DNA from: Turnera subulata
Taxonomy: Eukaryota > Streptophyta > Magnoliopsida > Malpighiales > Passifloraceae
Direction of reading: 5' to 3'
DNA length: 64,000 nt
Assembly: GCA_028386065.3 (NCBI GenBank)
Contig: JAKUCV010007354.1
Span: forward strand, 1-64,000
The position numbers and the translations under genes were made by a program. The number at the start of each line of letters is the position of its first letter. Position 1 is the first letter of the stretch. A model generated the notes under the pieces. That model worked only from the letters and a program-made list of their open reading frames with translations, had not been told where the DNA came from and made no database searches. This document shows positions 48,701-60,432 of the stretch, one piece after another.

Positions 48701-50228
48701 TGGATTATCTAATTCAAGCTTTCAAATCTTTCAATCTGATTTTATCGACTTGAAAATTACACGTGTAAACCCTAATGCATGAACAATTACAAAAAACAAA
48801 TTGATAGTAAAACCCGGCAAAGTAGTCGTGGACAAGAGTTGGAAAGTACACTTACTTCCTAAATCATGGTCTTCAAAACTCCTAAACTAATCAAATTAAT
48901 GTACTTTGGCTCTTTGTCTGTATAGAGGACAAGAGTGACAATCACAAGCTGACCCCCACTCAAATATCTCAGTAGTGGACTACGTGGCCATTGTCGAGTC
49001 GCCACACATAATTTTTGGATTAGCAAATGAGTTGGATTTGTACGTACAAAGTTTTGGTTAATTTGTAGCCTAATCAAATGTGTTTTGGAGTACCAAATGA
49101 TTCTCTAATCATTCATCATTGTCTTCCAAATCATTCAGTAATGTATGCACTCCCTTTTCAATATATTTGCTCGTAATTGTGACCTTTATGAATGTTTGGG
49201 TGGTATGCATGTTCGTTATGCATAATTCTACATCGTTGTTGCCAGACCAGTAGTGTACTTAAATCATTCCAATATCCTCAAGTGGTTTATTCTTTGAAAT
49301 TCATGTTTTGGGCAATAAGGGAGATGCCTTTCCATGAATGATAGGAGTGGAAAGTATGTAATTAGTGTCGGGATTTTTTTTGTGTTTTCGTCCAATGTGA
49401 AAATAGCTTTCAAGACAGTTTATTGGATATTAATTTGGGTATCAATTTCAGCTGTGTATATTGCTTTTCTCTTGCATATATTTTCTCTTGCATTTCTTCC
49501 AACAATTAGTTCTGCAAGCTAACTTATTGATGACCATAGTAATAATAGTTAAAAGGCCCAGTAAACAACTATTGGCAAGCATTTAAGGATACCCAGATCG
49601 GAAGCTTAGGACCCAAGTTAGAACATTAGGATTATTATGATTGTACCTAGTGTATATTGATGTATATGAAAGAGAAAAAGATTAAAAGAAAATACGGACT
49701 ACCAAATGAGACAGCTGAAATTAAGTCATAGACTTAATGCTGCATTAATAAATAAGGGTGATTGATGCAAAAAGTCATCAATACATGAGCATTAAATTTT
49801 ATACCTAACCCCATTATAAAACAGTGACAAAAATTCCTAACTTCTGTTGTGGTTTTGACGCACCATTCCAAACTTGTACCACCTATGGCAGTGAAGAAAG
49901 CAGCATAACACCTAAATTTCAGGACATAGAATCCCACTTTTTGATACAACACAACATCTAGTTTCTCTCATGAGCCACAAGTATACATTTAGAAGATACT
50001 TATATAGTTGGGTGCCATCAATACATATATAGTTTCTATTTTGTCAAAAGTGAACGTTTTTGTCTTTTGCATGCTGTGCTAAAATGAATTACCCCTACTT
50101 ATTAATTAATGTTCACCAAAAAAACGATTTCCTGACCTTTCTCAATGGAGAAAAGGAAAGTCTAACAACAAATTCTCAACTTTACAATAAGAATTTTTCA
50201 GAGTAATCATATGTAAGTCCCACATTTA

Positions 50229-50268
50229 ATTATAACCTCATTTCTCAAAAAAAAAAATTATCACCTCA
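50229..50268 (+). repeat. Oligo(A) micro-insertion with 12-bp direct repeat
   Basis: ATTATAACCTCA (50229-50240) and ATTATCACCTCA (50257-50268), one mismatch, flank TTTCTC plus A10 (50241-50256). Same pattern as the other A-tailed micro-insertions. Confidence 0.65.
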
Positions 50269-50544
50269 AAAAATATGGTCTGATAATAAGAAAGTGATAA
50301 TGATATTTGAAAATTTATTCTGATACCAAATTTTATATTCATATTATAATGAGTGCTATTCAAATTTCCTTTTCCAGGAATTCATCACATATAACCAACG
50401 GAAAAAAAAAAAATTAAGTTTCATGGAGCATTATAGCAAACAAAAGGAGAAAAAAAAAGTAAGTATATATCTAATCATTCACAGAACCCAATAATTAAGA
50501 AGCTATTGGATAGGAAGAAAATTTTGTATAAATCATATATTAAT

Positions 50545-50593
50545 ATTATAAGGGAGACATTCTACCAAAAAAAAAATTATTATAAGGGAGACA
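50545..50593 (+). repeat. Oligo(A) micro-insertion with 15-bp direct repeat
   Basis: ATTATAAGGGAGACA at 50545-50559 is repeated exactly at 50579-50593. The insert is TTCTACC plus ten A and TT (50560-50578). Confidence 0.75.
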
Positions 50594-50923
50594 ATTACAA
50601 TACATACAGTTATAAATGATGCTCACAAGCTCTGGGTGACGACCTCAAAAACTTGTTAATTTCTGAAACAACATATCCACTATTTAGTAATACATATACG
50701 TATACTGTATACATATATGTATACACATAGTACTGCAATTTAGTTTCAAATGAAAAAGAAAAAGCAACAAAGAGCAAAGAACAACAATTTAGCTTGGGTA
50801 GGTGAGAGAGAAAACAAAGTCCCTACATATATGGGAACCACGTCACCGTCACATGAGTACGTTCAGGTAATATGGTAATGGGACTCGATAGCCGTGTACG
50901 GCGCCGTTTGTGCTCAGCTTGGG

Positions 50924-50931
50924 TGACGTCA
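50924..50931. promoter_or_regulatory. TGACGTCA palindromic bZIP-type site
   Basis: A perfect CRE/TGACG-type palindrome in a local GC-richer patch. Such sites bind TGA/bZIP factors in plants. No target gene is visible within about 1 kb, so function is uncertain. Confidence 0.35.
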
Positions 50932-51901
50932 GGGGGTGAGATATGAATGTACAAGTGGGGTCATGCAGGAGTTAATATTTTCCATCTCCTGTGTCTTCGA
51001 TTTCCGAGACAGAGCTTCTTTGTACGTGAGTCTCGTATTTTAAAATAATAAAAGCTTTTACTTAATCAAACCAATCTTTGCTTTGACGACCGAAAGGAAG
51101 AAGAAAGACTTCCTCTCTTGTTTATTCTGTGTTAAAACAACCAACAAAAAAAAAAAAAAAGACGGAAAAAGCACCATTCAACATTCATGAATCGAAGTTT
51201 CTCTTTCCCTTCGTTGAAATAGGAGTTTTTCTTTCTTTTTGGGTAAAGAAAAATATAGAGTTTCCTTTTTGGTGTTATATAGAAGAACCACATGGCATTC
51301 AATTTCTTGTGTTTGTTCTTTTTTTTTTTTTTATGCTCACAAGTATAAACTAGTAGTAATTAATAGTGCTATCTTAATTTTGATATGAAATGAATTCACA
51401 AATAAGGAGATCCTAAAATATGTCCCAATAATAAAAAGTATTCCTCATATAACAAGAGCTCGTAGAAGGAGGCAAGCACTCCACAAGATTATAGAACCTC
51501 ACATTCAGTTTCCTTTTAGAAATAGATAATAATATTTTTATTTTTTATGTATCTTTGTTTTTCTCTCTCTTATGTGTTCCTTTCCCATCCCCTTTTCATT
51601 GTAATTCACTTCTTCCTCATTTTCTTATCAGGTCCTCTACACAATAAATAACGTCGTGCTTATTGTAAGAATAAATTGTCAAATCCAATCAAACATCAAA
51701 GACTCGACCTTATGTTAATCAAAATGTTTTGTTTTTATTTATAAAATCAGTTGGATAGAAAGTAAACATGGTGATATAGCTACTCACCTTTAGTAGACGG
51801 AAGGGTGAATAATAAGTTTCCTAATATAATAATAAAATTTTTGTTTGCCTTTTTATTATGAAGAAACAAACCAATGCACAACCCTACTTACCGTATGGTT
51901 T

Positions 51902-52439
51902 TGTAAAAATACTGGATTTACCTTTATATGAATGATGCCTTTGGGAAGGTCCTTGTGCTTGTAGAACTTACAAGGATCAGTAGAGACTAGGACCTAGAGA
52001 GAGTAGGACCTGGGAAGGTTGTCTGTAGGACCTGCAAAGACCAACAAAGAGTAGGACCCGGGGAGGTCCAGGGTTTGTGACCCCGGTTGACACTCCGATG
52101 CCTAAGTCAGAGAGAGGATTTTGTAGAGAGAGGAGGCAAGAGAGAGAGTAAGAATTTAGATGAATGAGCAAGGTACCTTGAGATGTTGTACAGAAGGTCT
52201 ATTTATAGGAAAATTCAGCCCCTTGGTGGTCCAAGCTGGACTTGGACATAATTCGTTACCTTGGACCTAAGACTTGGTGGTTCAAGCTAGACTTGGTCAT
52301 ACGAACCTTAGCCTTGGGGTCTTAGGCGGACTTGGACTTAAGGTTTCTCCCTGGACCTTAGCCTTGGTAGTCCAAGATGGGCTTGGACCTAAGACTTGAT
52401 CTTGTTGTTGGGCTAAGGGTGAAATTCCATATGTTATCA
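51902..52439 (-). repeat. 3' LTR of the retrotransposon (left copy)
   Basis: 538 bp, direct repeat of 60433-60969, ending TGTTATCA. On the minus strand it has a TATAAATA box (52200-52207). The same site in the other LTR is altered. Confidence 0.9.
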
Positions 52440-52460
52440 CTAGCCCCCAACTCTGAGGGA
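52440..52460 (-). other. Polypurine tract candidate
   Basis: On the minus strand, AGAGTTGGGGGCTAG abuts the 3' LTR, in the place and orientation where plus-strand DNA synthesis is primed in LTR elements. Confidence 0.5.
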
Positions 52461-53534
52461 TATTGTGTAACAATATTCCTTAGAGTTTATTTTCTCCAAG
52501 ATATGCTTTTACTTCAGTTGTCCTCACGCATTAGGTCGCCTTACGTGGCTAATTTAATCAGGATCTCAATAAGTCTATTTGAGTCTTTCATTGAGTTTGT
52601 GGATCACCCCCTTGTTGATGCAAGCTCACCTAGTGACCGAAAATTTGACTTGAATTTTATTTTGTCAAAACTGAACGCCCATTAAGCCCCCTGCCCAAGT
52701 TAGTGGTCCTTATGTAAGGCCATTTGAGGATTTTTTTGAGCTGATATTAAGCTCATTTTGGCTTTTACACCTTTTTCCGGACCTACAGGAAGTCTCATTT
52801 GGATTTGTACGAAGCCCCCACTCTTTACTTGTAACAAGACTTTTTGCCTTTTTGTTGTTTTTTCCACTAAATTTAGCTGTATGGCCTCCCTTCTTCTTAC
52901 TTTTGTGATTTGCATAGGCGATATGACCTATAACCATCTTTCAATAGAATGCTTCCAACAAGTTAGGACAATCTCGGAAGGAGTTCCTTGACTCATAGGT
53001 ACTCATGGTTCCTCAGTGACATGACAGGAACACTTTTGGTGGGAAGTTCCAGCAAGACAACGCCCATGACGACCCATTTGGTAGAATGTTCCATCACTCT
53101 AGCCCCCAACTCAAAGAGGAGCTTATTTAGCTTCACTTTGAGTTTCCCAGGAGGTTCTTAAATAGGGCAATTATCTTTCCTTTCGGGGTCACCTTAAGAG
53201 CTCTTACTAAGGGTTTCTTAGTTACCCCTTTTTATAAGGCGTATATGAAGTCTCGAAGAAGAGTTCTTTACCAGAGAATTTTTCTCATCTGTAGAGACTT
53301 GAAGTAATTTTGTTAATAATATGAACTAAAAAAGAATAATTGTTGCAACCCCCGGGTTGTTCGAAGTTTGGAGTAAGGACTTACGGTCACTGCCTTAATG
53401 ACAAAATTTTGACTTATTGTGCAAGACATGGCGTAAGGTTTTAAGGAGAAAACTGCAGTTGTAAAAGATTAGTATCTTAATGTTTTTTTGGAGATTTTGG
53501 TACTTCGAATTGGTGATAGCAGTTCAGGTCCCTT

Positions 53535-53990
53535 TTTTAGGGGTAGGACCCCGTTTTCGAGGAGGTAGGACCTCCGTTATTGAGGGGCAGGACCCCGTTT
53601 ACTAGGAGGTAGAACCTCCGTCTTCGAGGGGGTAGGACCCCGTTTTCGAGGAGGTAGGACCTCCGTCTTCGAGGGTGTAGGACCCCGTTTTTAAGGGGTA
53701 GGACCCCGTTTTTTAGGAGATAAGACCTTCGTTTTTTAGGAGGTAGGACCTCATTTTTTAGGAGGTATGACCTCTATTTTTGAGGGGTACGACCCTGTTT
53801 TTGAGGAGGTAGGACCTCCGTTGTCGAGGGGTAAAACCCCGTTTTTTAGGAGGTAAGACCTCCGTTTTTGAGAAGGTTGGACCTCCGTTTTTGAGGAGGT
53901 TAGACCTCCATTTTTTGAGGGGTAGAACCCCGTCTCATGGAAGTAGAACTCCCGGCTTCAAAGAGGTAGGACCGCCTCACTGAAGTTCCA
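53535..53990. repeat. Hairpin minisatellite of GTAGGAC units (first array)
   Basis: About 18-20 degenerate units of 20-25 bp. Most contain inverted arms around a constant TAGGA core, for example GGGGTAGGACCCC (53540-53552) and GGAGGTAGGACCTCC (53561-53575), separated by GTTTT/GTCTTCGA linkers. No open frame is kept through the array. Confidence 0.9.
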
Positions 53991-54683
53991 AAGCTACGGA
54001 GCACATTTAGTCAATAAAATTGTGACTGTTGATAAAATTTTAACAATAAACAAAGCTACGGAGCACATTTAGTCAATAAAAAGGTGATTGCAGATAAAAA
54101 CAAAAAAGACCATTTGATGAAATATAAGAAAAGAACCTGTGGCGCTTTCAATTTCTTGAGTGAGGAGTACTTTTAGATTCTCCATATTTCATACATAAGG
54201 GAGTAACTCTTTTGCTGTTGAATTTTGCAACCTTCTTCTTCTGTAATCATCTTCTTCCCTTCGATCACCACACCTTTGATTTCCTTTTGGCTTTTGTGTT
54301 TTTGGACGCCTATAAGTTGCTCGTTCTTTTTCTTTGCTATTTTTCCTACTACGGAAGTCTTGAATAATCTTGTGGTCTATTTGAGACATTGTTTTTATTT
54401 TTTGATGGGAGTATGACCCTTTGATTTTACGTTGGAAAAAAGAAAGCTCCATGTTTCTTTCCCTTTATTTCTATACGGGCGCAAGGTGTTATCGTCCTTT
54501 TCCTATCTGTAGAATACATCAATTAGAGATATAAATGAAAAGAATATTTGAAGTAAGGACTTACCTCAGGATGATTATCCCTAGTCCAAAGGACGATCTT
54601 ACGATTACGTTCCCTAATTCTTGGTGTATTGCATAAGACATAACATAAAACTTTTTTCAGGAGTGAAGCTTCGTGGCCTACAA

Positions 54684-55080
54684 TTTTCATGGTCATTTGA
54701 GGGCCTCAAGACCTCCGAATCAATTTGCGGTGTTCAGGGTCCGTAAAATTTTTTGTTGGAGATTTTGAAACTTTCGGCTATAATGTCATTTAGAGATAGC
54801 AAATGCTTCTTTGGAGGTTCCAGGAAAAAAGTAGGACCTCCACTCTTCAAGGAAATAAGAACTCCCTCCTAGGAGAGAAGTAGGACCTCCTTTAACAGGA
54901 GTAGGACCTCCGCTCCAGGAAAAAGGTAGGACCTCTGTTCTCATGGGAGTAGGTCCTCCGTTCCAGGAAAGGAGCAGGATCTTAGTTCTTATGGGAGTAG
55001 GACCTCCGTTCCAGGAAAGAAGTAGGACCTCCACTCTTCAAGGAAGTATGACCTCCGTTCCGGGAAGGATGTAGGACCTC
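54684..55080. repeat. Left copy of a 0.4-kb direct repeat
   Basis: Begins TTTTCATGGTCATTTGAGGG and runs to GTAGGACCTC. It recurs at 57759-58131 with small differences. It includes part of a GTAGGACCTCC minisatellite (about 54825-55080). Confidence 0.9.
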
Positions 55081-55418
55081 ATGTAACTGCCCGAGTAAAA
55101 TTTTTGATTTTTACCGGGACTGTAAAAGTCTTTTTACCGTGATTTACTGTTGAATTAATCTTGGGTAATTAATTCAAGGTAAATCGAGAGTCGTTTTTCG
55201 AAACCGAGAGTTTTCCCGCGCTCGTGATTTTTTCCGTGGATTTTTCGGGCCTAAGTTCGTATTTTTCGGGTTTCAGAATTTCTCGGAAAATCACACCGGA
55301 AAATAACTAAGGGGGAATCAGTTATTTTCTGGTCCGGACCGGACTCGCTCTGTAATGCAGACAAGCTGCATTATTGTTAATTCACATGATGCACAGTGTT
55401 TGCACAGTATTTTTACGG

Positions 55419-55680
55419 TTATAAAAAAAGGAAGCAGGAGAAGAAAGGAAGAAGTGAAGAAAAAAAATGAGAAAAGGAGAGGAAAAAGAAAAAGAGAGAA
55501 AGAAAAAAAAAGAGAGAGAGAAAAAAGAGAAGAAAAAGGGAAAAAAAAAGAAAAGGAAAAAAAATAGAAAAACAGAAAAAAAACAGAGAGGAGGAAAGGA
55601 AGAAAAAAAAAAGAAATTTGGAAAATAGAAAAGAAAATAAAGAAAATACAGAAAAAGAAGAAAAAAAAAAGAAGGAAGAA
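55419..55680 (+). repeat. Long purine-only (GA-rich) tract
   Basis: About 260 nt almost entirely A and G on the + strand. Open frames on either strand here are a by-product of the composition (Lys/Glu/Arg or Phe/Ser/Leu only). Confidence 0.9.
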
Positions 55681-56999
55681 ACCGGGTGAACAGTTCGCCA
55701 CCCGGATCCCCCTCGGGTCACTGTTCACCAGGAGGTGTTCCGCGCCGAGTCTCGTGCCACCGCCGCCACCACCATCTTCTCCTCACCGTCGCGACCTCAA
55801 CCCCGCCTCCCCCGCTTGATTCCGTCGCCGGAGCCGCCGTGACGCGCCGATGACCCGCCGCGCGACCCGCGGATCTGACTTCTCCACGGCTGTCGCCTCT
55901 TGCCGACGACGCAGCGCCGCCCTTCCATCGCTCCTCGCGTCGCCAGCGTCTCCTCTTGCCGCGCCAGCTTCCCCTCGCGTTGTCGCGCCGCCGACCGCCG
56001 TTCCTAAGGTGAGACCCGATTCGTTTGGGGCGGGTCACGGCCGGGTCGCGACCTTGGATGGGTTGCAGAGTCCGGATCCTTTCTTTCTTTTTTAAAAAAA
56101 TAATAATATATATATATAATTAATTCCTATTAATTAATTTCTGGGAAAAAATGGTAGATATTATTTTGGAAAATTATATATACTTTGATTCTTCAAATTA
56201 AGATAATTATGTTTTGTTTGTAAATTATTATTATGGTTAGTTTGAAAAATATATATATGCCTTGAAAATATTTTCAAGAAATTTTAATTATATGTTATTA
56301 TTTCTCTGGAATACAATATGTATACGCTATTATTCCTGGAAAATATATATAGATACATTTCTAAAATATATATATAATTATGCTGATTTATAATTGTTTG
56401 GAAAAGTATTTGGAAATATATATGTGTATTTATAAATTCATAATTATTTTCAGAAAATAAGTTTATATGATTAAACTTTCTGGAAATGGAGTTTTCTAAA
56501 AATAATAATACTTGGAAATTATATTTTGGAAAGTATAATAATTTTTATGGAAATATCATGGAAAATATATACATATGTTATAATTCTAGAAAAAATTATG
56601 GTAATTATTATTTTGGAAAATTATAATTATTTTATGAAAATATTTTGAAAGAGAGTTTTAATTAAAGTATGGTACCGAAATTATATTAGGATATACGTAC
56701 GGTAAATATTTTCGGTAAAGGGAAATAAATAAAAGATATGTAACCGGGATGGGTTATTTCGCAGTTTGGGCATCATAGTATACCGATTATGTGTATTTAT
56801 GTGAGTGTATATTGTTTTGTGGTATAGGTTCGGATATCGGGCAGTTTCCCGAGAAGCCGGCGTCGGACCGGTCATTGTCTCCGGAGTTGAGTAATCGGCC
56901 AAGGTGAGGATGGATTTCCTTCTATATGTGCCTATATTACTCGGTTGTTGTGTTTGATGGTTGTTGCACTGTTGATTGTTGCATTTGCTGTGGTTTGTT

Positions 57000-57385
57000 T
57001 CAGGATGTTTATCCCAGTATCTTGATTTGATTTTGGGATGTTTATCCCCGTACGTTGAGTTTTTGGGTATTTATCTTTGAGTCTTTTGGTATAAGAATAA
57101 TGGAATGAATAATAATTTGTGATAAGGATGTCGATCCTTGGTTTTGGAGTGGGATGTCTATCCCGGTATTTTGGTTAGGGATGTTGATCCCTGTGATTTG
57201 ATTTTGATGACGATAATATAATTGTCGCGTGATAAGTAGTGGTACGACTTGATGGTTTAAGACAGTTTCGTGGTGGCCGTGACCTGGGTTCTTGTGATAA
57301 GCATGTCTATGCTTGGGATGTCTATCCCGTGATTATTTTTGGGATGTCTATCCCTGGGTTCGTATTTTTGGGATGTCGATCCGTG
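57000..57385. repeat. Array of short palindromes GGGATGTCTATCCC
   Basis: Eight or so dispersed copies of an inverted repeat with 4-nt loop: GGGATGTTTATCCC (57035), AAGGATGTCGATCCTT (57124), GGGATGTCTATCCC (57151, 57315, 57341), AGGGATGTTGATCCCT (57177), AAGCATGTCTATGCTT (57299). Arm sequences vary but stay complementary. Confidence 0.88.
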
Positions 57386-57758
57386 GGTTCTCTGGATTTG
57401 GTCTGGCACCCGGAATGTGTTGATAACCAGGTCTGACCTCTAGCTTATCCGTGACGGGGCCCGGAAAGATAAAATTGGAAATTGGTTTTATTTGAGTCTT
57501 TTGGTTTGGCTGTTGTGCCTGTTTTTGACTTGAGTAATTATAGTGTGCATATTGATTGTCTTTCTTTCGTTAGTGAGCACTTCGGACTCACCCCTCACCT
57601 GCGGGCTTTCATCCCGTAGGATGAGTTATTTGTTGTACAGGTTTGGTGCATTCCGGACAGGCTGCGGCGTTATCCCTTGGACAGGGCTCGGATCCATAGT
57701 TTGCATCAGTGTCACATACAGTGCCTTGTGAGTTATTTAAGTCTTCCGCTGTGCATTG

Positions 57759-58131
57759 TTTTCATGGTCATTTGAGGGCCTCAAGACCTCCGAATCAATT
57801 TGCGGTGTTCAGGGTCCGTAAAATTTTTTGTTGGAGATTTTGAAACTTTCGGCTATAATGTCATTTGGAGATAACAAATGCTTCTTTGGAGGTTCCAGGA
57901 AAAGAGTAGGACCTCCACTCTTCAAGGAAATAAGAACTCCCTCCCATGAGAGAAGTAGGACCTCCTTTAACAGGAGTAGGACCTCCGTTCCAGGAAAAAG
58001 GTAAGACCTCTGCTCTCATGGGAGTAGACCTCCATTCCAGAAAAGAAGTAGGACCTCCGTTCCAAGAAAGAAGCAGGACCTCCACTCTTCAAGGAAGTAT
58101 GACCTCCGTTCCGGGAAGGAAGTAGGACCTC
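57759..58131. repeat. Right copy of the 0.4-kb direct repeat
   Basis: Second copy of 54684-55080, offset about 3,075 bp, with a short deletion in the minisatellite part. After 58131 the sequence continues into host-element DNA that is absent after the left copy. Confidence 0.9.
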
Positions 58132-58239
58132 CACTCTTAAGGAAGTATGACCCCGTGCTATGAAAGGAAGTGTAATTTATGTCTCAATGGCGCAGGACCT
58201 CTAGTTTCACTGAGGTAGGACCTCCGTTTCCAGGTTCTG

Positions 58240-58605
58240 AGGTTTGCTGACCTCGAAATTCAAGAAAGTAGGACTTTCATATCAAGGTTGAGACCTCGCA
58301 ATTCATGGAAGTAGGACTTCCGATTTAAGGTGGAGACTGCGGAATTCAAGGAAGTAGGACTTCCGATTTAAGGTTGAGACCTCGGAATTCAAGGAAGTAG
58401 GACTTCCGTTTTAAGGTTGAGACCTCGAAACTCAAGGAAGTAGGACTTCCAATTTAAGGAATTCAAGGAAGTAAGACTTCCGATTTAAGGTTGAGACCTC
58501 GGAATTCAGGGAAGTAGGACTTCTGATTTAAGGAATTCAAGGAAGTAACTTCCGATTTAAGGTTGAGACCTCGGAATTCAAGGAAGTAGGACTTCCGATT
58601 TAGAT
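58240..58605. repeat. Minisatellite of about 43-bp units with GGAAGTAGGACTTCC hairpin
   Basis: About eight units of consensus 'GTTGAGACCTCGGAATTCAAG + GAAGTAGGACTTCCGATTTAAG' (some units shortened). Each contains inverted arms around TAGGA: GGAAGTAGGACTTCC (e.g. 58307-58321) or GAAAGTAGGACTTTC (58264-58278). Confidence 0.9.
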
Positions 58606-60411
58606 GAATGACATCAATTTTTGTGTTCTCCCTTATTAGTTCCTGGACCTCTTTGTCCTTGCCCTGGAGTAAGTCCCGACTATTGCCTGCTCCAAGACCG
58701 CCGTGCCATCAAGTGGCTCTGTAGGTCTTGCTATGAAGGAGGTCTCGTTGTTATCTAGTTTTGGATGATGGGGTTTCTTTCAAAGAAGGGCTTTAAGGGT
58801 TTCTCTTGGTACCAACCTTAGGAAATTCTGTGTGAAACCATATAAAAAATCCCAAATATGTGACTCCTTCCTCCATGCATCTAAATTAATAAGCATTAAG
58901 TCAATCTCAGGTCTTGAAAAGCATATCGCTACCTACCTCGTCTTCTGGATACCTTTGTTTTTGTAAGGAGAGTAAGTTTTAGCTGTCGTCGCTTGGGGCT
59001 TTGGGTTTAGGACAGGTAAAGGGCAGAGGGAGCTCGAGTCACTGAGTAGGAGATTAATATGTGAAACTTACTTGAAGAGAATCCCATATAAAAAAGGAAT
59101 TTGTCTGCTCCTTTTAAAGGACGTTGGTCCTAAGGGGCCCCTCTGAGAGAGATGGATGACCTCTTCATTTCATGTAGACACTTTGATTCGGCAGGACGAT
59201 ATCTCTTCAGACGTTGCTACTTTTATTACAAAATGAGAACTTTTCTCCATAAGAGTAAATACTTGAGTTGCACAGGCCACCAACACAAGAAAAAGAAGTT
59301 TTACAAAGTTACATGGCAAAACTTTTGAAGCTCATGGTGTGGTGTGACCTCTAGCTCTCTGTCTTTCTTATTTTTATAAGGTCCTCGTTTCAATGAGACA
59401 ACCAAAGCCGTCACAGTTGTGTCGGACGCTAGCCTTACCAATAGATAGAGCATTCTGCGCTCAAGCATTTATTAAACGGGGTGAAGGACCTACAGGTGTA
59501 ATGCTTGGGTATTGAATTTCCTCATCTTTCCTTCATGGCCCCTTGTCTTCCTATGGAAGGACCTTGTACATCTCTATTTCTCTTCAACTCTAGGTGACTC
59601 TATCACACAGATCACCTTATTTGAATAAGATTTTGATGTGGCTAATGCCTCCTCTAAGAATTCTTAGAGCTGAGGTCCCTTGGACCGGGGAGCCTCCTTG
59701 TGGAGATCCTAGGACCTAGAAGTCCTCGGTCCCTGTATTGAAAGGCCTTTTAGACACTTTAATAACACGCTGATTCCGACAACACATCCTAACCTCCCTC
59801 AGGATACTCTATGTTTACAGTGAAGGGGAGGCGGATAGCCATGCCTGATTCAAAACCTTACTCTTCCTCATTTTAATGAGGGTGCTTGGGTTCTTTTTCC
59901 CAACTCTTTTGTTCATGTGCTACCTCAGCAGTATCCCCTAATGGGTGATAGGTTCATAAGTTATGCAGACATGTTAGTATTTCTTGCCTAAATTGCATAA
60001 GCTCCACCCATGTTACTATTTTATTACTTTGCTGATTAGCAGTATTGGAGGTACTTGGAATTTTCTGACTCCACCGTTGGTGGGATTCAAGATTGTACTA
60101 GACGTAGATCCAATACTAGTGTTACTGGGAATAGTTCCGACTCCACGTTTACGGCGAGATCCAAGATTGTATTGGGCGTAGGTCCTACACTAGTGTTATT
60201 ATGAATATTTTTGGCACCACGAAGGTCTTAAGATCCTGTTGGTAAACATACCTCCATTGGCCGGAGGTTCTTCAACTGTCGGAGGTCCTTCATCGGCCTG
60301 AGGTCCTCCATCGGCCAGAGGTCCCTCGATGTCTGGAGTTTCGTTGGTTCTAGACCCGCTCGGATGGGTCCACCATAATACCCGAGGTAGAGAAGCCATG
60401 ACTTTTCGTCC

Positions 60412-60432
60412 AGTCCCCACAGACGGCGCCAA
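60412..60432 (-). other. Primer-binding site candidate
   Basis: On the minus strand TTGGCGCCGTCTGTGGGGAC directly follows the 5' LTR. TGGCGCCGT fits the CCA end of tRNA-Asp; the rest diverges. This fixes the element's orientation as minus. Confidence 0.65.

Larger units (their letters stand above)
45717..51896. other. Gene-free region downstream of the E2 gene
   Basis: More than 6 kb of AT-rich DNA with no recognised gene. It starts with the E2 3' UTR. Two oligo(A) micro-insertions (50229-50268 and 50545-50593) are listed separately. A GC-richer stretch at about 50830-50960 contains a TGACGTCA bZIP-type site (50924-50931), promoter-like but with no gene following it. Confidence 0.45.
55082..57755 (+). 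mobile_element. Nested LTR-like segment (possible solo LTR), 2.67 kb
   Basis: Starts TGTAACTGCCCGAGT and ends CCGCTGTGCA, i.e. TG...CA. Content resembles a long plant gypsy LTR: a purine-only tract, a GC-rich island (about 55680-56060), AT-rich DNA, palindromic GGGATGTCTATCCC repeats, then CACTTCGGACTCACCCCTCACC near the end. No coding domain is recognised. The 5 bases outside the two ends (CCTCA and TTGTT) do not match, and instead a 0.4-kb stretch of the host element is present on both sides. The orientation is uncertain. Confidence 0.6.

Noticed and set aside
53535..53990. CRISPR-like array
   Set aside because: Units vary in length and sequence, there are no unique spacers of constant size, no cas genes, and the DNA is plant nuclear.
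54189..54452. 87-codon Lys/Arg-rich minus-strand frame in the LTR element
   Set aside because: No nucleocapsid Cys-His pattern or other recognised motif; likely chance.
55318..55728. Phe/Ser/Leu-rich minus-strand frames and Lys/Glu-rich plus-strand frames
   Set aside because: They arise from the purine-only tract and have no protein character beyond composition.
55718..56095. Arg/Ala/Pro-rich frames in a GC island
   Set aside because: The GC-rich part of an LTR-like repeat gives long open frames by composition; no domain or conserved start seen.
60199..60432. gag gene start next to the primer-binding site
   Set aside because: The 77-codon frame needs a TTG start, has no zinc knuckle or capsid motif, and does not continue.
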